Shown in pieces: positions 47,771 through 57,051 of a stretch of 64,000 bases of DNA. Positions within the stretch are counted from its first letter, which is position 1. The number at the start of each line of letters is the position of its first letter. The notes below the pieces were generated by a model. It was not told the DNA's origin, did no database searches, and saw nothing but the letters and a program-made list of their open reading frames with translations. Position numbers and translations under genes: made by a program. Origin of the DNA: JAWKOK01 sp963848115 (GTDB lineage: Bacteria; Chloroflexota; Anaerolineae; Caldilineales; Caldilineaceae); contig CAWKCP010000023.1 of assembly GCA_963848115.1 (NCBI GenBank), positions 83,827-147,826 on the forward strand. Reading direction: 5' to 3'.

Positions 47771-49894
47771 ATGCCAATTCCTCATGACTATACAGAACGC
47801 GTATACGCCGGTGTGCTGGGTAAGATCATCGGCGTATACCTGGGTAGACCGTTCGAAGGGTGGACATACAATACGATCATGGCCCGATTAGGCGAGGTCA
47901 ACTACTTCATCCACGAGCAGTTCGATATGCCACTGATCGTTACCGACGACGATATCTCCGGCACATTTACCTTCCTGCGTGCTCTGCAAGACTACGGCTA
48001 TAGCGCCGATCTGACACCTGAGCAGATCGGCCAGAGCTGGCTCAATTACCTTATCGAAGAACGAACGGTTCTCTGGTGGGTCGGCATGGGCAACTCGACC
48101 GAGCATACGGCCTACATGCGGCTGAAGCACGGCATCAAAGCACCACGCAGCGGTTCCATGGCCCTGAACGGCAAGGTCGTGGCCGAGCAGATCGGCTCAC
48201 AGATCTTTATCGACGGCTGGGCCATGGTGGCGCCCGGCGACCCGGGATTGGCCGCCGACCTGGCCCGGCGTGCCGCCAGCGTCAGCCATGACGGCGAGGC
48301 CATCTACGGTGCACAGGTGCTGGCGGCCATGGAGGCCCAGGCCTTTGTGGAATCAGATATGGACGCGCTGATCGATACCGGGATATCGTTTATCCCCAAG
48401 GATTCGGTCATCTACCAATTGATCGACGATGTTCGTAACTGGCATGCGGCCGAGCCGGACTGGCGCAAGACGCGCGAACAGATCGCAGCCAAGTACGGCT
48501 ATGACAAGTATGGCGGCAACTGCCACATGGTCCCCAACCATGCCCTGATCATCCATTCTCTGCTCCACGGCGGCGGCGACCTCCAGGAAACGCTGAAGAT
48601 CGTCAACACCAGCGGCTGGGATACGGACTGCAACTCGGGCAACGTGGGTTGTCTGCTGGGCATCCGCAACGGCATGGCCTGTTTTGATACCGGCCCCGAT
48701 TTTCGCGGTCCGGTGGCTGACCGCATGTACCTCTCCACAGCCGAGGGCGGGCGCGGCATCACCGACGCCGTGGCTGAGACGATCCACGTCGTCAACGCCG
48801 GCCGAGCCTTGCAAGGCATAGAACCGGTTGCGCCAAAGGATGGCGCTCGTTTTCACTTTGAGCTGCCGGGCTCGGTTCAAGGCTTTTTGCCCGAGGAGAC
48901 CGTCGAGACCAAGGGGACGGTTGAGGTTGAGAATGTGCTTGGCCACAGCAAGGCCGGCAGTCGCAGTCTGGGGCTGCGCTATCAAGGTGTGGCGCCGGGG
49001 CGCACTGCCCGTATCTCCACGCCGACCTTCATCCCGTCCAAGGAAGTCTCGGACTACTTCGAACAGCGCGGCTACACGCTCTTTGCCTCGCCGACGATCT
49101 ATCCGGGCCAGACCGTGCGTGCAGCTGTGTCGGCCGATGGGCAGAACAGCGGTCCAGTCGATGTGGCCATCTATCTACGTGTTATGCGCGGGCCGGAAGA
49201 TGCCAGTGAACTTGTACGCGGACCCTCAGTCTTGCTGGCTCCGGGCGCAGAGCATGAGTTTGAGTGGATTATGGAGGAGTTGGGCGGGGCGCCGATTGCC
49301 CAGATCGGCGTCGAGATCGGCAGCATCAGTCGTGCTGAGGGCAGCGTCTATCTGGACTATCTGACCTGGAGTGGCACGCCGAAGGTCAACTTTGTACAGC
49401 CGAACGATGGCAGCAGCATGTGGCGCAAGGCTTGGATCAACGGCATTGACATCTTCGGCGAACGATGGTGGCCTGACCCCTATCGGTTGGTTCAGAATGA
49501 GGGCCGCGGTCTGCTCATGCAGGGCACATGCGAGTGGACCGACTATCAGGCGAATTCGACTGTGACGATTCATCTAGCCAAGGCCGCTGGCATCGCTGCA
49601 CGTGTCCAGGGTCTGCGTCGCTACTATGCGATTCTGTTGTGCGACGACGGCAAAGCGCGCCTGATCAAGGCGCTGGACGGCGACAATGTTCTGGCCGAAG
49701 CTGATTTCCCATGGCAGCAGGGTTCCAGCCACGACTTCCACCTGACGGTAACCGGCGTGCGCATTGAAGCCAGTATCGACGGCAGGAAGCTCTTTGACGT
49801 GGTCGACGACGGTCCTGTGTTGGCCGGCGGCGGCATTGCCTTTGTCATCGAGGAAGGCCGCATCATGAGCGAGGGCATGGCGGTCAGTGGATAG
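47771..49894 (+). CDS. ADP-ribosylglycohydrolase-family protein with C-terminal beta-sandwich
   Basis: 707 residues. Residues ~1-345 form the all-helical ADP-ribosylglycohydrolase domain with metal-site motifs VTDDDISGTFTFLRAL near the start, ASVSHDGEAIYGAQVLAAME, and VNTSGWDTDCNSGNVGCLLG (Asp-x-Asp). Residues ~360-707 contain a beta-rich region with a CBM/LamG-like look (EPDGARFHFELPGSVQ, VRAAVSADGQNSGPVDVAIY, and at the end RIEASIDGRKLFDVVDDGPV). Family members remove ADP-ribose from proteins or act on related nucleoside sugars; the long C-terminal part suggests an unusual, perhaps carbohydrate substrate. Cytoplasmic by absence of signal peptide. Confidence 0.85.
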   Translation: MPIPHDYTERVYAGVLGKIIGVYLGRPFEGWTYNTIMARLGEVNYFIHEQFDMPLIVTDDDISGTFTFLRALQDYGYSADLTPEQIGQSWLNYLIEERTVLWWVGMGNSTEHTAYMRLKHGIKAPRSGSMALNGKVVAEQIGSQIFIDGWAMVAPGDPGLAADLARRAASVSHDGEAIYGAQVLAAMEAQAFVESDMDALIDTGISFIPKDSVIYQLIDDVRNWHAAEPDWRKTREQIAAKYGYDKYGGNCHMVPNHALIIHSLLHGGGDLQETLKIVNTSGWDTDCNSGNVGCLLGIRNGMACFDTGPDFRGPVADRMYLSTAEGGRGITDAVAETIHVVNAGRALQGIEPVAPKDGARFHFELPGSVQGFLPEETVETKGTVEVENVLGHSKAGSRSLGLRYQGVAPGRTARISTPTFIPSKEVSDYFEQRGYTLFASPTIYPGQTVRAAVSADGQNSGPVDVAIYLRVMRGPEDASELVRGPSVLLAPGAEHEFEWIMEELGGAPIAQIGVEIGSISRAEGSVYLDYLTWSGTPKVNFVQPNDGSSMWRKAWINGIDIFGERWWPDPYRLVQNEGRGLLMQGTCEWTDYQANSTVTIHLAKAAGIAARVQGLRRYYAILLCDDGKARLIKALDGDNVLAEADFPWQQGSSHDFHLTVTGVRIEASIDGRKLFDVVDDGPVLAGGGIAFVIEEGRIMSEGMAVSG

Positions 49895-50023
49895 GTTGCC
49901 GTCAATCTAGCTCGCTTTTTCGAATCGCATCGAGCAGACAGCCCCTTGTAGGGCAACACTGTTGAATCGATGAAGACCCATGGGTCCGCAACCATCTGCC
50001 GGTCAGCAGATGGTTGCGGACGG

Positions 50024-50917
50024 TTAGATCTTCCAAAAGGTGCTGGTCGGAACGGGGCGGAAGCCGATCTGGTAGTAGAACTGCTGGGACGAGCCGACAT
50101 AGGCCTGCTTTGCCCCCAGCCGACCGCAGCGTCGAATCCCCTCCAGCACCGCAGCCCTGCCCAGCCCCAGCATGCGAAAATCCGGGTCAGTTGCCACCGG
50201 TTCGACCAGTGCGTACTCGGTCTCGCTGTCGTACCACATGCCGCAGTACGAGGCATATTCACCCTGTGGAGAGACAACGATGATGCAGAGTTCTGGGTTG
50301 AGATGCGGGCCGGAAATGCTCGTTCGGCGTTCCGCCAGCGCGACTTCCATGTCGTGCGGCTCACCTTCGTGGTTGAATCCGCGCCAGAGCACTCGATCGA
50401 ACTTCACCAGATCGAAATCTTCGGCCAGGCTGATGATGGAATAGTCGTCCGGCAACGAGTAGTTGATGGTGTCCAGATCAATGTCATAGACGGCATTGCC
50501 CTCAAGTTCTTGCGTTGCCACAAAGCCCTGCTTGGTGGCGATCAACTGCAATTCTTCGTCGACATTGTTGATCAGGACTTGTAGCTCTCCCTCTGCCGAA
50601 CAGAGATTCTCCTTGGCATAGAGCAGCATCTCCGTCTTCAGAAAATGGAAACCAGGATCGATGCAGAAGTAGATGGAGCCGGGGCGCTCCTCATACGTGG
50701 CCAAGGCAACAATTTCGCCATCGTGTTCCCAAACGCCGATCCGGGACAAATTCTCAGTATCAAGGAAAGGCAATGAAAAAGCCCACTCCCATCTACCCCA
50801 CTCAAAGTCGTACAGAATGGGGTTCTTCCGGTTGATACGGACCAGAAAATCGCGTACTCGATGAAAATCTTCGGTGAATCCGGGTTCGCTCGTATAGGGT
50901 CTGAACTGCGTTGACAT
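50024..50917 (-). CDS. GNAT-family N-acetyltransferase (two-domain)
   Basis: 297 residues with two acetyltransferase-like halves. The first (~1-140) includes SRIGVWEHDGEIVALATYEE; the second (~150-297) is canonical, with LCIIVVSPQGEYASYCGMWY, ALVEPVATDPDFRMLGLGRA and VLEGIRRCGRLGAKQAYVGS, containing the Q/R-x-x-G-x-G/A acetyl-CoA loop as FRMLGLGRA. The start is at 50917 (MSTQFRPYT). Substrate unknown. It is convergent with the ADP-ribosylglycohydrolase gene. Confidence 0.88.
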   Translation of the reverse strand: MSTQFRPYTSEPGFTEDFHRVRDFLVRINRKNPILYDFEWGRWEWAFSLPFLDTENLSRIGVWEHDGEIVALATYEERPGSIYFCIDPGFHFLKTEMLLYAKENLCSAEGELQVLINNVDEELQLIATKQGFVATQELEGNAVYDIDLDTINYSLPDDYSIISLAEDFDLVKFDRVLWRGFNHEGEPHDMEVALAERRTSISGPHLNPELCIIVVSPQGEYASYCGMWYDSETEYALVEPVATDPDFRMLGLGRAAVLEGIRRCGRLGAKQAYVGSSQQFYYQIGFRPVPTSTFWKI

Positions 50918-51213
50918 GCTGTGCCTCGATCTCAATGCTTGCTCAAAAATGGTATCGTGCTAAACTTTCGGGAAATGGTTCCGGCTTAATCGCCTTTGAA
51001 CAGAGTAATTTTACCGCTTTTCCCAGACCGTCCAAACTCCGTCTCAACAAGACCTTGCCCAAACAGATCGTAGGAGCGTCGGTGTGATGCGAATCCATTG
51101 CAAGGTGCCTTTTTGGCCACAGAATCACACAGACGAGAAAAAGATAGGGCAAATTGGCGCGGACGACACTCTGAAGGGTCCAAAGCCATCGATAACATTT
51201 GGTTCTCTCTCTG

Positions 51214-51979
51214 ATGAACAGTCCATCAAAATCGTACATCATCTGGTTTAGCCAGCGCACGGGAAGCACATTGCTTGGCAAAGCGCTGGAGGCAACCAAC
51301 GTTGCCGGCAAGCCCGGCGAATGGCTGCTGGCTGCCGATATGCCCGACCTGCTTGCGCTTCATCAGGTCGACAGCCCCGGGGCGCTACGCCAGTAGACTT
51401 TGGTCGCTTGCCTCGACACCCAATGGCGTCTGCGGGCTGAAGTTCTCCATGTACGAACCCTATCATACCCAGTTGCTCGACCTCTTTCGCCAACTTCCGG
51501 ACGCATCCGATCTGTCGAAAAACCGTGCGGACGTTTGGTCAAGCGTGTTGCCCAACTGTCGCCATATCTTCCTGACGCGTCGGAACAAAGTGCGCCTTGC
51601 CGTTTCGTGGTGGAAGGCGATTTGCTCACAGGAATGGCATCGCGAAGGCGACAGTCCGGTAGTGAACCAGGACGCATATGATGCCTACAACTACGCGGCC
51701 ATCGATCACTTGCTTTGCGAGGCCACGCTGCGGGAGGCGGCCATCCAGGAACTCTTCAGTGAAGGCGACATTGTGCCCCACACCATTGTTTACGAAGACT
51801 TTATCGCTGACTTCGAGGGGACGATCCGTGGCACGCTCGACTTCTTGGACGTCACCGTGCCTGAGCGGATCACGATTGAACCTCCCTTTTTCACAAAACT
51901 GGCCGATGACGTTTCAGAAGAATGGGTACAACGATTTCGCCACGAGCGCCAGCAAGGCTGGACGAACATCGCCTGGTGA
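51214..51979 (+). pseudogene. Stf0-type sulfotransferase, frameshifted
   Basis: The first frame from ATG 51214 reads SYIIWFSQRTGSTLLGKALE, the PAPS 5'-phosphosulfate loop of Stf0 sulfotransferases (trehalose 2-sulfotransferase family). It breaks after LALHQVDSPGALRQ with a stop at 51394; the next frame continues RLWSLASTPNGVCGLKFSMY, then RHIFLTRRNKVRLAVSWWKA (3'-phosphate-binding Arg/Ser region) and ends VQRFRHERQQGWTNIAW. Dropping one base near 51391-51395 gives a full ~254-residue protein. Otherwise intact, so a sequencing error or recent mutation. Confidence 0.8.
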
Positions 51980-52006
51980 GGGGAAACAAAACATAAGGGG
52001 AATCCT

Positions 52007-52870
52007 ATGCAACTTTCCTATTTGCCCGATGAAATGATCGACAACTTTGAGCGTGGGCTGCAATTGGGCGCTGAGTGGGGCCTGCGTCACGTAGAGGTCC
52101 GTCTGGTTGATGGCGTCAATGTCCTGGATCTGAATGACGAACAGGTAGAGCGCACGGCGGGACTGATCGAACAGTATGGCATGAGCGTGTCCGGCCTGGC
52201 GACACCCTTCTTCAAATGTCAGCTACCCGGCACGGAAGACACAGATGCCGGGCCGTTGCATGGCGCCCGCCGGCTGAGCTACCAGGATCACCTGAATCTG
52301 TTGCCACGTGGGGTCGAGATCGCCCGTGCGCTGGGTGCGCCGGTAATGCGACTCTTCTCGTTCTGGGATGATCCAGCCAATCAAGATCGATTCTGGCAGA
52401 TCTTTCCTGAGGCCGTAGAGGCTACCCTGGCGGCAACGGCCGGCAGTGGTGTCATTGCGGCGCTCGAAAACGAGGGCGCCTGTTTTATCGGGACCTCTGC
52501 TGACTTAGCGGAGGCGGCACGTCGTCTTCCTCAATCGGATCTCAGATTCATCTGGGATCCGGGCAATTCGACGCGGCATGGCTTGCCGCCCCGTGAAGAG
52601 GATGTCGACTGCTTCCTCGAGCGTGTGGCATTGGTGCATGCCAAGGATGGCCTCTATGACGCGGCCACTGAGTCTTCAGTAGCCGCCCTGATCGGCCAGG
52701 GCCAGACCGGCTTCGAAGCGGAGCTGCGGCGATTGCATGGCCAGGGTTACAACGGGGCGCTAACGCTTGAACCCCACTACTGTCCGGGCGATGACTGTGT
52801 GGAGGGAATGCGCCGCTCGCTGGACGCGCTCCGTTCGATAGCCGACCGGCTGGCAATTCATTTTGGTTGA
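52007..52870 (+). CDS. sugar phosphate isomerase/epimerase (xylose isomerase-like TIM barrel)
   Basis: 287 residues, AP endonuclease family 2/IolE-type barrel: GAEWGLRHVEVRLVDGVNVL, SGLATPFFKCQL, GAPVMRLFSFWDD, VIAALENEGACFIGTSADL (metal Glu), FIWDPGNSTRHGLPPRE, VALVHAKDG (metal His), GALTLEPHY (metal Glu). AAGGGGA precedes the ATG. It follows the sulfotransferase by 27 bases in the same direction and may share its transcript. Substrate sugar unknown. Confidence 0.9.
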   Translation: MQLSYLPDEMIDNFERGLQLGAEWGLRHVEVRLVDGVNVLDLNDEQVERTAGLIEQYGMSVSGLATPFFKCQLPGTEDTDAGPLHGARRLSYQDHLNLLPRGVEIARALGAPVMRLFSFWDDPANQDRFWQIFPEAVEATLAATAGSGVIAALENEGACFIGTSADLAEAARRLPQSDLRFIWDPGNSTRHGLPPREEDVDCFLERVALVHAKDGLYDAATESSVAALIGQGQTGFEAELRRLHGQGYNGALTLEPHYCPGDDCVEGMRRSLDALRSIADRLAIHFG

Positions 52871-52950
52871 TCTGAAGTGAAGGTGAACCCGAGATTCCTC
52901 TGCTATTCGGTCATCGTACTGACAAGTCATGGAGTTGTAAAACTTTCCGG

Positions 52951-53367
52951 CTACTTTTCGGTGTCCAACCGGGCGGTCCTCGTGGCCACCAGGGCATTGA
53001 TGAAGTAGATCGCCACCGAGTTGAACAGGCCCATCACTGCCAGCACGGCAAACCAGATGCCGTAGTCAACCGGTCGCATGGTTACGGACGGTTCACCGCT
53101 GCCGTTGAGTGCAAATGGTATAGCGACGAGCAGGCCGGCCACTGCTCCATCGAGGAGAACACGCCAGTAACGATCGGCGTGACGTGTGATAGCCCAGTCG
53201 ATGTAGGTGGGCACTCGCCAGTAGACGACCGCAGAACAGAGACCCACGGCCAGAATGAGCCAGACGAAGCCCAGTGGCGGCGGTCTGTCGGCACCGGCCA
53301 GCAGCACGAGCAGCCAGAAGAAGAAAAAGACGACGGCATTGATGGAGGCGATTTTTCGATAGGACAT
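52951..53367 (-). CDS. small membrane protein of unknown function
   Basis: 138 residues with four hydrophobic segments: INAVVFFFFWLLVLLAGA, LGFVWLILAVGLCSAVVYWR, LLDGAVAGLLVAIPFAL and WFAVLAVMGLFNSVAIYFIN. The ATG at 53367 (MSYRKIAS) is the first start after the stop of the upstream RarA-like gene; the longer frame to 53496 would overlap that gene. Function unknown. Confidence 0.65.
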   Translation of the reverse strand: MSYRKIASINAVVFFFFWLLVLLAGADRPPPLGFVWLILAVGLCSAVVYWRVPTYIDWAITRHADRYWRVLLDGAVAGLLVAIPFALNGSGEPSVTMRPVDYGIWFAVLAVMGLFNSVAIYFINALVATRTARLDTEK

Positions 53368-53464
53368 CGGTCTATCTCTTGATGCGACAGATCCGTTCTG
53401 CCGAGTTTCGTAGCAGTCAAGGTTCTGAGAAAACCCAAACTGCTTGCCCGGCAAACCTACCTTG

Positions 53465-54085
53465 CTATGCCTGCCAGGAATTGTAGACAAACGCATCTTC
53501 TACCGTTTCCGGTTCCTCCTGCTCGATCCGGTCGAGCAGGCCCAAGAGTCTCGCCTTGTAGTTTTCGTCTACCGGCAACTCGTTCTCTACCCGACTCCCC
53601 TCGGCCAGGAAGTGCTTGAAGTCTCGCCCCATCGCGCGCCCTTTTTCGGTGTGCATATCCAGGGCAAAATCCGGAATGACCGGCTGCCTGCCATACTCAA
53701 ACTCTGTGATCACGATGTTCTTCAGGTTGTCACTGGTCCGATCCTTCTTGGCCGCGGCCAGATAACGGATGGCGTGCACGAAGAAGATGGGGCGATCGCC
53801 ATCCGTGTAGGGGAAGTTCTGGCGCATCTGGTTGAGCGTGTTGATCAGCACCGGCGCGCTCAGATCGCCGAAGCCGACATCTTCCACCGAAATGGCCTGT
53901 AGCCTACGCCATAACTTGTCCTCAAACTGTTGGCTGGTGATGTACATCTCGTAGGCAAAGGTGACAGCTTCCTCTGCCAGTCCTCTGCGGATCGATTTCT
54001 GGAGCGCCGAAATCACCAGGTCTCCTGAAATACCGTTGCGTGTTGTGACGCCCCGCCACGGGTCGTAGGACATAAATTCACTCAT
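53465..54085 (-). CDS. stand-alone RarA/MgsA C-terminal domain protein
   Basis: 206 residues that match the C-terminal, tetramerising domain of the AAA+ replication-recombination protein RarA (MgsA/WRNIP1): ISGDLVISALQKSIRRGLAE, EAVTFAYEMYITSQQFEDKL, WRRLQAISVEDVGFGDL, and later IPDFALDMHTEKGRAMGRDF. In RarA this domain follows an ATPase; here the Walker motifs are completely absent. A GGAAGGAG site precedes the ATG. It may act as a partner or dominant inhibitor of RarA, or in DNA damage responses by binding the same partners; this is inference. Neighbours give no further clue. Confidence 0.82.
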   Translation of the reverse strand: MSEFMSYDPWRGVTTRNGISGDLVISALQKSIRRGLAEEAVTFAYEMYITSQQFEDKLWRRLQAISVEDVGFGDLSAPVLINTLNQMRQNFPYTDGDRPIFFVHAIRYLAAAKKDRTSDNLKNIVITEFEYGRQPVIPDFALDMHTEKGRAMGRDFKHFLAEGSRVENELPVDENYKARLLGLLDRIEQEEPETVEDAFVYNSWQA

Positions 54086-54386
54086 GAGTTTGTCTCCTTC
54101 CTCTTGCTCGATTGGGTTCGTCTATTGAGCATAGCAGGTCAGTGCCGATCCTGCGCAAACAGGTTGATCGTTTTATGCCGTTGTGGCTAAATGTACTTGG
54201 GGAGCGTCTAGCGGCCCGAGGATGGCACATTCAAAGACGGTTTTCGGGCGTCGATCGGGGTGTTCAAGGAGTCTTTGCTGAAAGACCATCTGTGTCCCAT
54301 CCGTGGGCATCTGTGTTTATCTGTGGCTGAAATCGCTTTTCGCCGGATCGTGCAGAATGTGTATCAGCTCTCAACCTGGAGGATCA
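54086..54386. other. gap with degraded CATCTGTG repeat
   Basis: No gene. Between 54285 and 54340 it carries CATCTGTGTCCCATCCGTGG and TTTATCTGTGGCTGAAATCG, words of the R3/R4 repeat family in a decayed form. The sulfatase promoter must lie within, but no clear boxes were found. Confidence 0.45.
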
Positions 54387-55856
54387 ATGAGCAACCGACC
54401 TCATCTAATCATCATCATGGCCGACCAGTTGCGCTACGATTTGATTGGCGAGCATACGCCCAATATCTGCCGGCTCCTGTCCGAAAGCACGACCTTTGAG
54501 CGAGCCTATTGTGCGTCTCCACTCTGTGTGCCGGCCAGAGGCGCATTCTTCACGGGTCGCTACCCCAATGAGACGGGCTGCCTGATCAACCCCTGGGAAA
54601 CAAGCGATGCCATGCATGGTGAGGTTGAGGCCGACACCCCCAACCTTTATGCCCTACTGGAGTGCGAATGGGACAGCTGGCACACCGGCAAGCAGCATCT
54701 TTACACCGAAGAGAAATTCGATCGATCCGCAGATAGCAAAACGCATTGGCTTTCTCTGGAGGCTGGCTATGCCGATCATCTCAAGGCCGGCAACATGCGT
54801 CAGCCCGGCGGCCCAATATTTCGTGGCGTACTGCCGGAGATGATCGGAGGTCGATACAGCCATTTGAAGCAATACTCCATCCCCACCACCGGCTGTTATG
54901 AGGGCGGCCTTGAGTATTTCTTTGATGGCTATATCGCTCAGAAATCGCTGGAGGCCATTCAGCAGCGTGATAGGGACAAGCCCTTTCTGCTCAACGCCAT
55001 GTTCTTGGCCCCCCATCCGCCGTTGGACATTCCGGAGCCGTGGTATTCCGCCACGCAACACAACGCCCTACCGGAAAATGTCGGGCTCTGGTCACAGGGC
55101 CAGTCACCGCTTCAGCTCTACAATCTGCCGGGATACCTTGGCAGCCGCTACAGCCGGCAAGATTGGCAGGAAATCTGGCGCGTTTACGCCGGTCTGGTTT
55201 CGCTTTTGGATGATTGCGTGGGGCGAATTATCGAGGCCCTTAAGGCTGAGAACATATATGATGATGCCTTCATTCTGTTCACCGCCGATCATGGCGAGAT
55301 GCTAGGCTCGCATTGCCTGTGGCAGAAAATGTGCATGTATGAAGAAGCAACGCACGTGCCCTTGGGAATAAAGAGCCCCAAAGGGCGTCCTTCTGTGAAG
55401 CAGTCAACCGAGTTGGTCAGCCATATTGATGTTTTGCCGACCCTGTGCGATCTGCTTGAAGTGGAACGTCCACCGAACCTTTCGGGCATTTCACTGCGCA
55501 ACACGATCGAGCGGGGTGCGTCCATCGACAGAGAGCACATCTTTGTTCAATATGACGGCAATGGATCTAGAGGGAATTTTCAGCGCTGTTTGGTGAAGCA
55601 AGATCATAAATTGATCGTTGATCTGTTTCAGAATGAGATCTATTTTGAACTGTATGATCTTCAGCAGGATAGGCAGGAGAAATACAATCTTGCCTTTGAG
55701 AAACAGACTATTGCTCGTGATATGATAAATATTCTGCAAGGAGTTATGCTGGATACCTCAGACGAAATCACTTTCTCTATGCGGGATTATGATCGATTTT
55801 TGATTAACTACAGTGCTTGCCAAACACAAGTACCGCACTATCCTCTTGGATACTGA
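54387..55856 (+). CDS. formylglycine-type sulfatase
   Basis: 489 residues, alkaline-phosphatase-like fold. N-terminal metal site LIIIMADQLRYDL (Asp13 and following), sulfatase signature SPLCVPARGAFFTGRYP with Cys47 in Cys-x-Pro-x-Arg, to be converted to formylglycine; later DAFILFTADHGEMLGSHCLW (metal Asp-His). No signal peptide is present, so a cytoplasmic enzyme, likely cleaving sulfate from imported sugars or alkyl sulfates. The ATG at 54387 has CTGGAGGA four bases upstream. An FGE/anSME maturase gene is not in the window. The 3' part is lower in GC than neighbours. Confidence 0.92.
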   Translation: MSNRPHLIIIMADQLRYDLIGEHTPNICRLLSESTTFERAYCASPLCVPARGAFFTGRYPNETGCLINPWETSDAMHGEVEADTPNLYALLECEWDSWHTGKQHLYTEEKFDRSADSKTHWLSLEAGYADHLKAGNMRQPGGPIFRGVLPEMIGGRYSHLKQYSIPTTGCYEGGLEYFFDGYIAQKSLEAIQQRDRDKPFLLNAMFLAPHPPLDIPEPWYSATQHNALPENVGLWSQGQSPLQLYNLPGYLGSRYSRQDWQEIWRVYAGLVSLLDDCVGRIIEALKAENIYDDAFILFTADHGEMLGSHCLWQKMCMYEEATHVPLGIKSPKGRPSVKQSTELVSHIDVLPTLCDLLEVERPPNLSGISLRNTIERGASIDREHIFVQYDGNGSRGNFQRCLVKQDHKLIVDLFQNEIYFELYDLQQDRQEKYNLAFEKQTIARDMINILQGVMLDTSDEITFSMRDYDRFLINYSACQTQVPHYPLGY

Positions 55857-55883
55857 GATTCTTCGGAATTTCGTGTGAGCCAA

Positions 55884-56051
55884 TGACTCTACTTCAAAAA
55901 GGCGAATCTGCCACAGATAGACACAGATAAACAACCTGATATTCACAGATGAACGATGAACCATTCCTGTGCTGTCAGGCCTAATCTGTGGTTATCCAAC
56001 CCTATCTCTGTCCATCTGTGGCGGATCTTTTGTTCTTGCAGTAGAGTCACC
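55884..56051. repeat. dispersed inverted-repeat element (R4)
   Basis: Starts GACTCTACTTCAAAAAGG and ends TTGCAGTAGAGTCACC. Along ~165 bases it is the near-perfect reverse complement of R3 (25181-25348), sharing CTGTGCTGTC, GGTTATCCAACCCTATCT and GGATCTTTTGTTCTTGC. Lies between the sulfatase and SMP-30 genes. Confidence 0.8.
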
Positions 56052-56093
56052 AATGTTGAGAGATATTTCCACCACGACTGAATTGGAGTCGCA

Positions 56094-56936
56094 ATGAAAC
56101 TCAAAACACTGATCGAATCAGGCGATCCTGAACTACTGGCAACCGGCTTTGAGTTTACCGAAGGCCCGGTCTGGCAGGATGACGGTTCGCTCCTTTTTTC
56201 CGACATCCCAGCAAACCGGACCTATCGTTGGACCGCCGAGGACGGTGCAGTAGTCTGGCGCGAGCCCACCGGCAACGCCAACGGTCTGACCCTGGACCGA
56301 GAGGGACGCCTGCTGGCCTGCGAGCACAGCGGCCGCCAGGTCTCCCGAATCGAACCGGATGGCCAGGTGACCACGGTGGCCGATCGCTATCGTGGCAAAC
56401 GCCTCAACAGCCCCAACGATGTGGTCGTGAGATCGGATGGCGCCATCTATTTCACCGATCCACCCTATGGCATCAAGCCGGAAGAAAGAGAACAGCCCTG
56501 TAACGGCGTCTACATTTTCACAGCAGCCGGTGAACTCCACCTGTTGGCGGAGGATTTCGAACGGCCCAACGGCCTGGCCTTTTCACCAGATGAATCTATC
56601 CTCTATGTGGATGACTCCTACCACCGTCATGTGCGCGCCTTTGACGTGCGCGCCGACGGTATGATCGTCAACAGCCGTGTGATCGCGGACATGGACCACC
56701 CGCAACCCGGATCGCCAGACGGCATGAAGGTCGATTCCGAGGGCAACCTCTACGTCACCGGTGCAACCGGTGTCTGGGTCTTCGAACCGGACGGGACGCA
56801 CCTGGGCGTGATCGTCACCCCGGAGCGCCCGGCCAACTGCGCATGGGGCGATGAGGACCTGCGCAGTCTGTACATCGCGGCGCGCACTTCCCTCTATCGA
56901 GTTCGCGTAAAAGTGTCGGGCTTGCCGACCGGATAG
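56094..56936 (+). CDS. SMP-30/gluconolactonase-family lactone hydrolase
   Basis: 280 residues, six-bladed propeller of the SMP-30/gluconolactonase/LRE family: GFEFTEGPVWQDDGSLLFSD (metal Glu), NANGLTLDREGRLLACEHSG, LNSPNDVVVRSDGAIYFTDP (metal Asn-Asp), FERPNGLAFSPDESILYVDD, SPDGMKVDSEGNLYVTGATG (metal Asp). It hydrolyses sugar lactones such as gluconolactone in sugar oxidation. No signal peptide. Monocistronic in appearance, placed after the R4 repeat. Confidence 0.92.
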   Translation: MKLKTLIESGDPELLATGFEFTEGPVWQDDGSLLFSDIPANRTYRWTAEDGAVVWREPTGNANGLTLDREGRLLACEHSGRQVSRIEPDGQVTTVADRYRGKRLNSPNDVVVRSDGAIYFTDPPYGIKPEEREQPCNGVYIFTAAGELHLLAEDFERPNGLAFSPDESILYVDDSYHRHVRAFDVRADGMIVNSRVIADMDHPQPGSPDGMKVDSEGNLYVTGATGVWVFEPDGTHLGVIVTPERPANCAWGDEDLRSLYIAARTSLYRVRVKVSGLPTG

Positions 56937-56988
56937 AAACCGGATGGCTATGCCGTCATACCGTTTGCCCGTTCATGAACCATGATTT

Positions 56989-57018
56989 CGTAGGGGCGGG
57001 GCAAGCCCCGCCCCTACG
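56989..57018. terminator. GC-rich palindrome, probable terminator or repeat
   Basis: Perfect 14-base arms CGTAGGGGCGGGGC and complement with an AA loop, about 50 bases after the SMP-30 stop. The TAGGGGCGGGGC word is a common intergenic repeat in bacteria. A T-run is lacking, so its role as terminator is uncertain. Confidence 0.55.
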
Positions 57019-57051
57019 ATACACGATCCTTGACCGGACAATTGGTATTAC

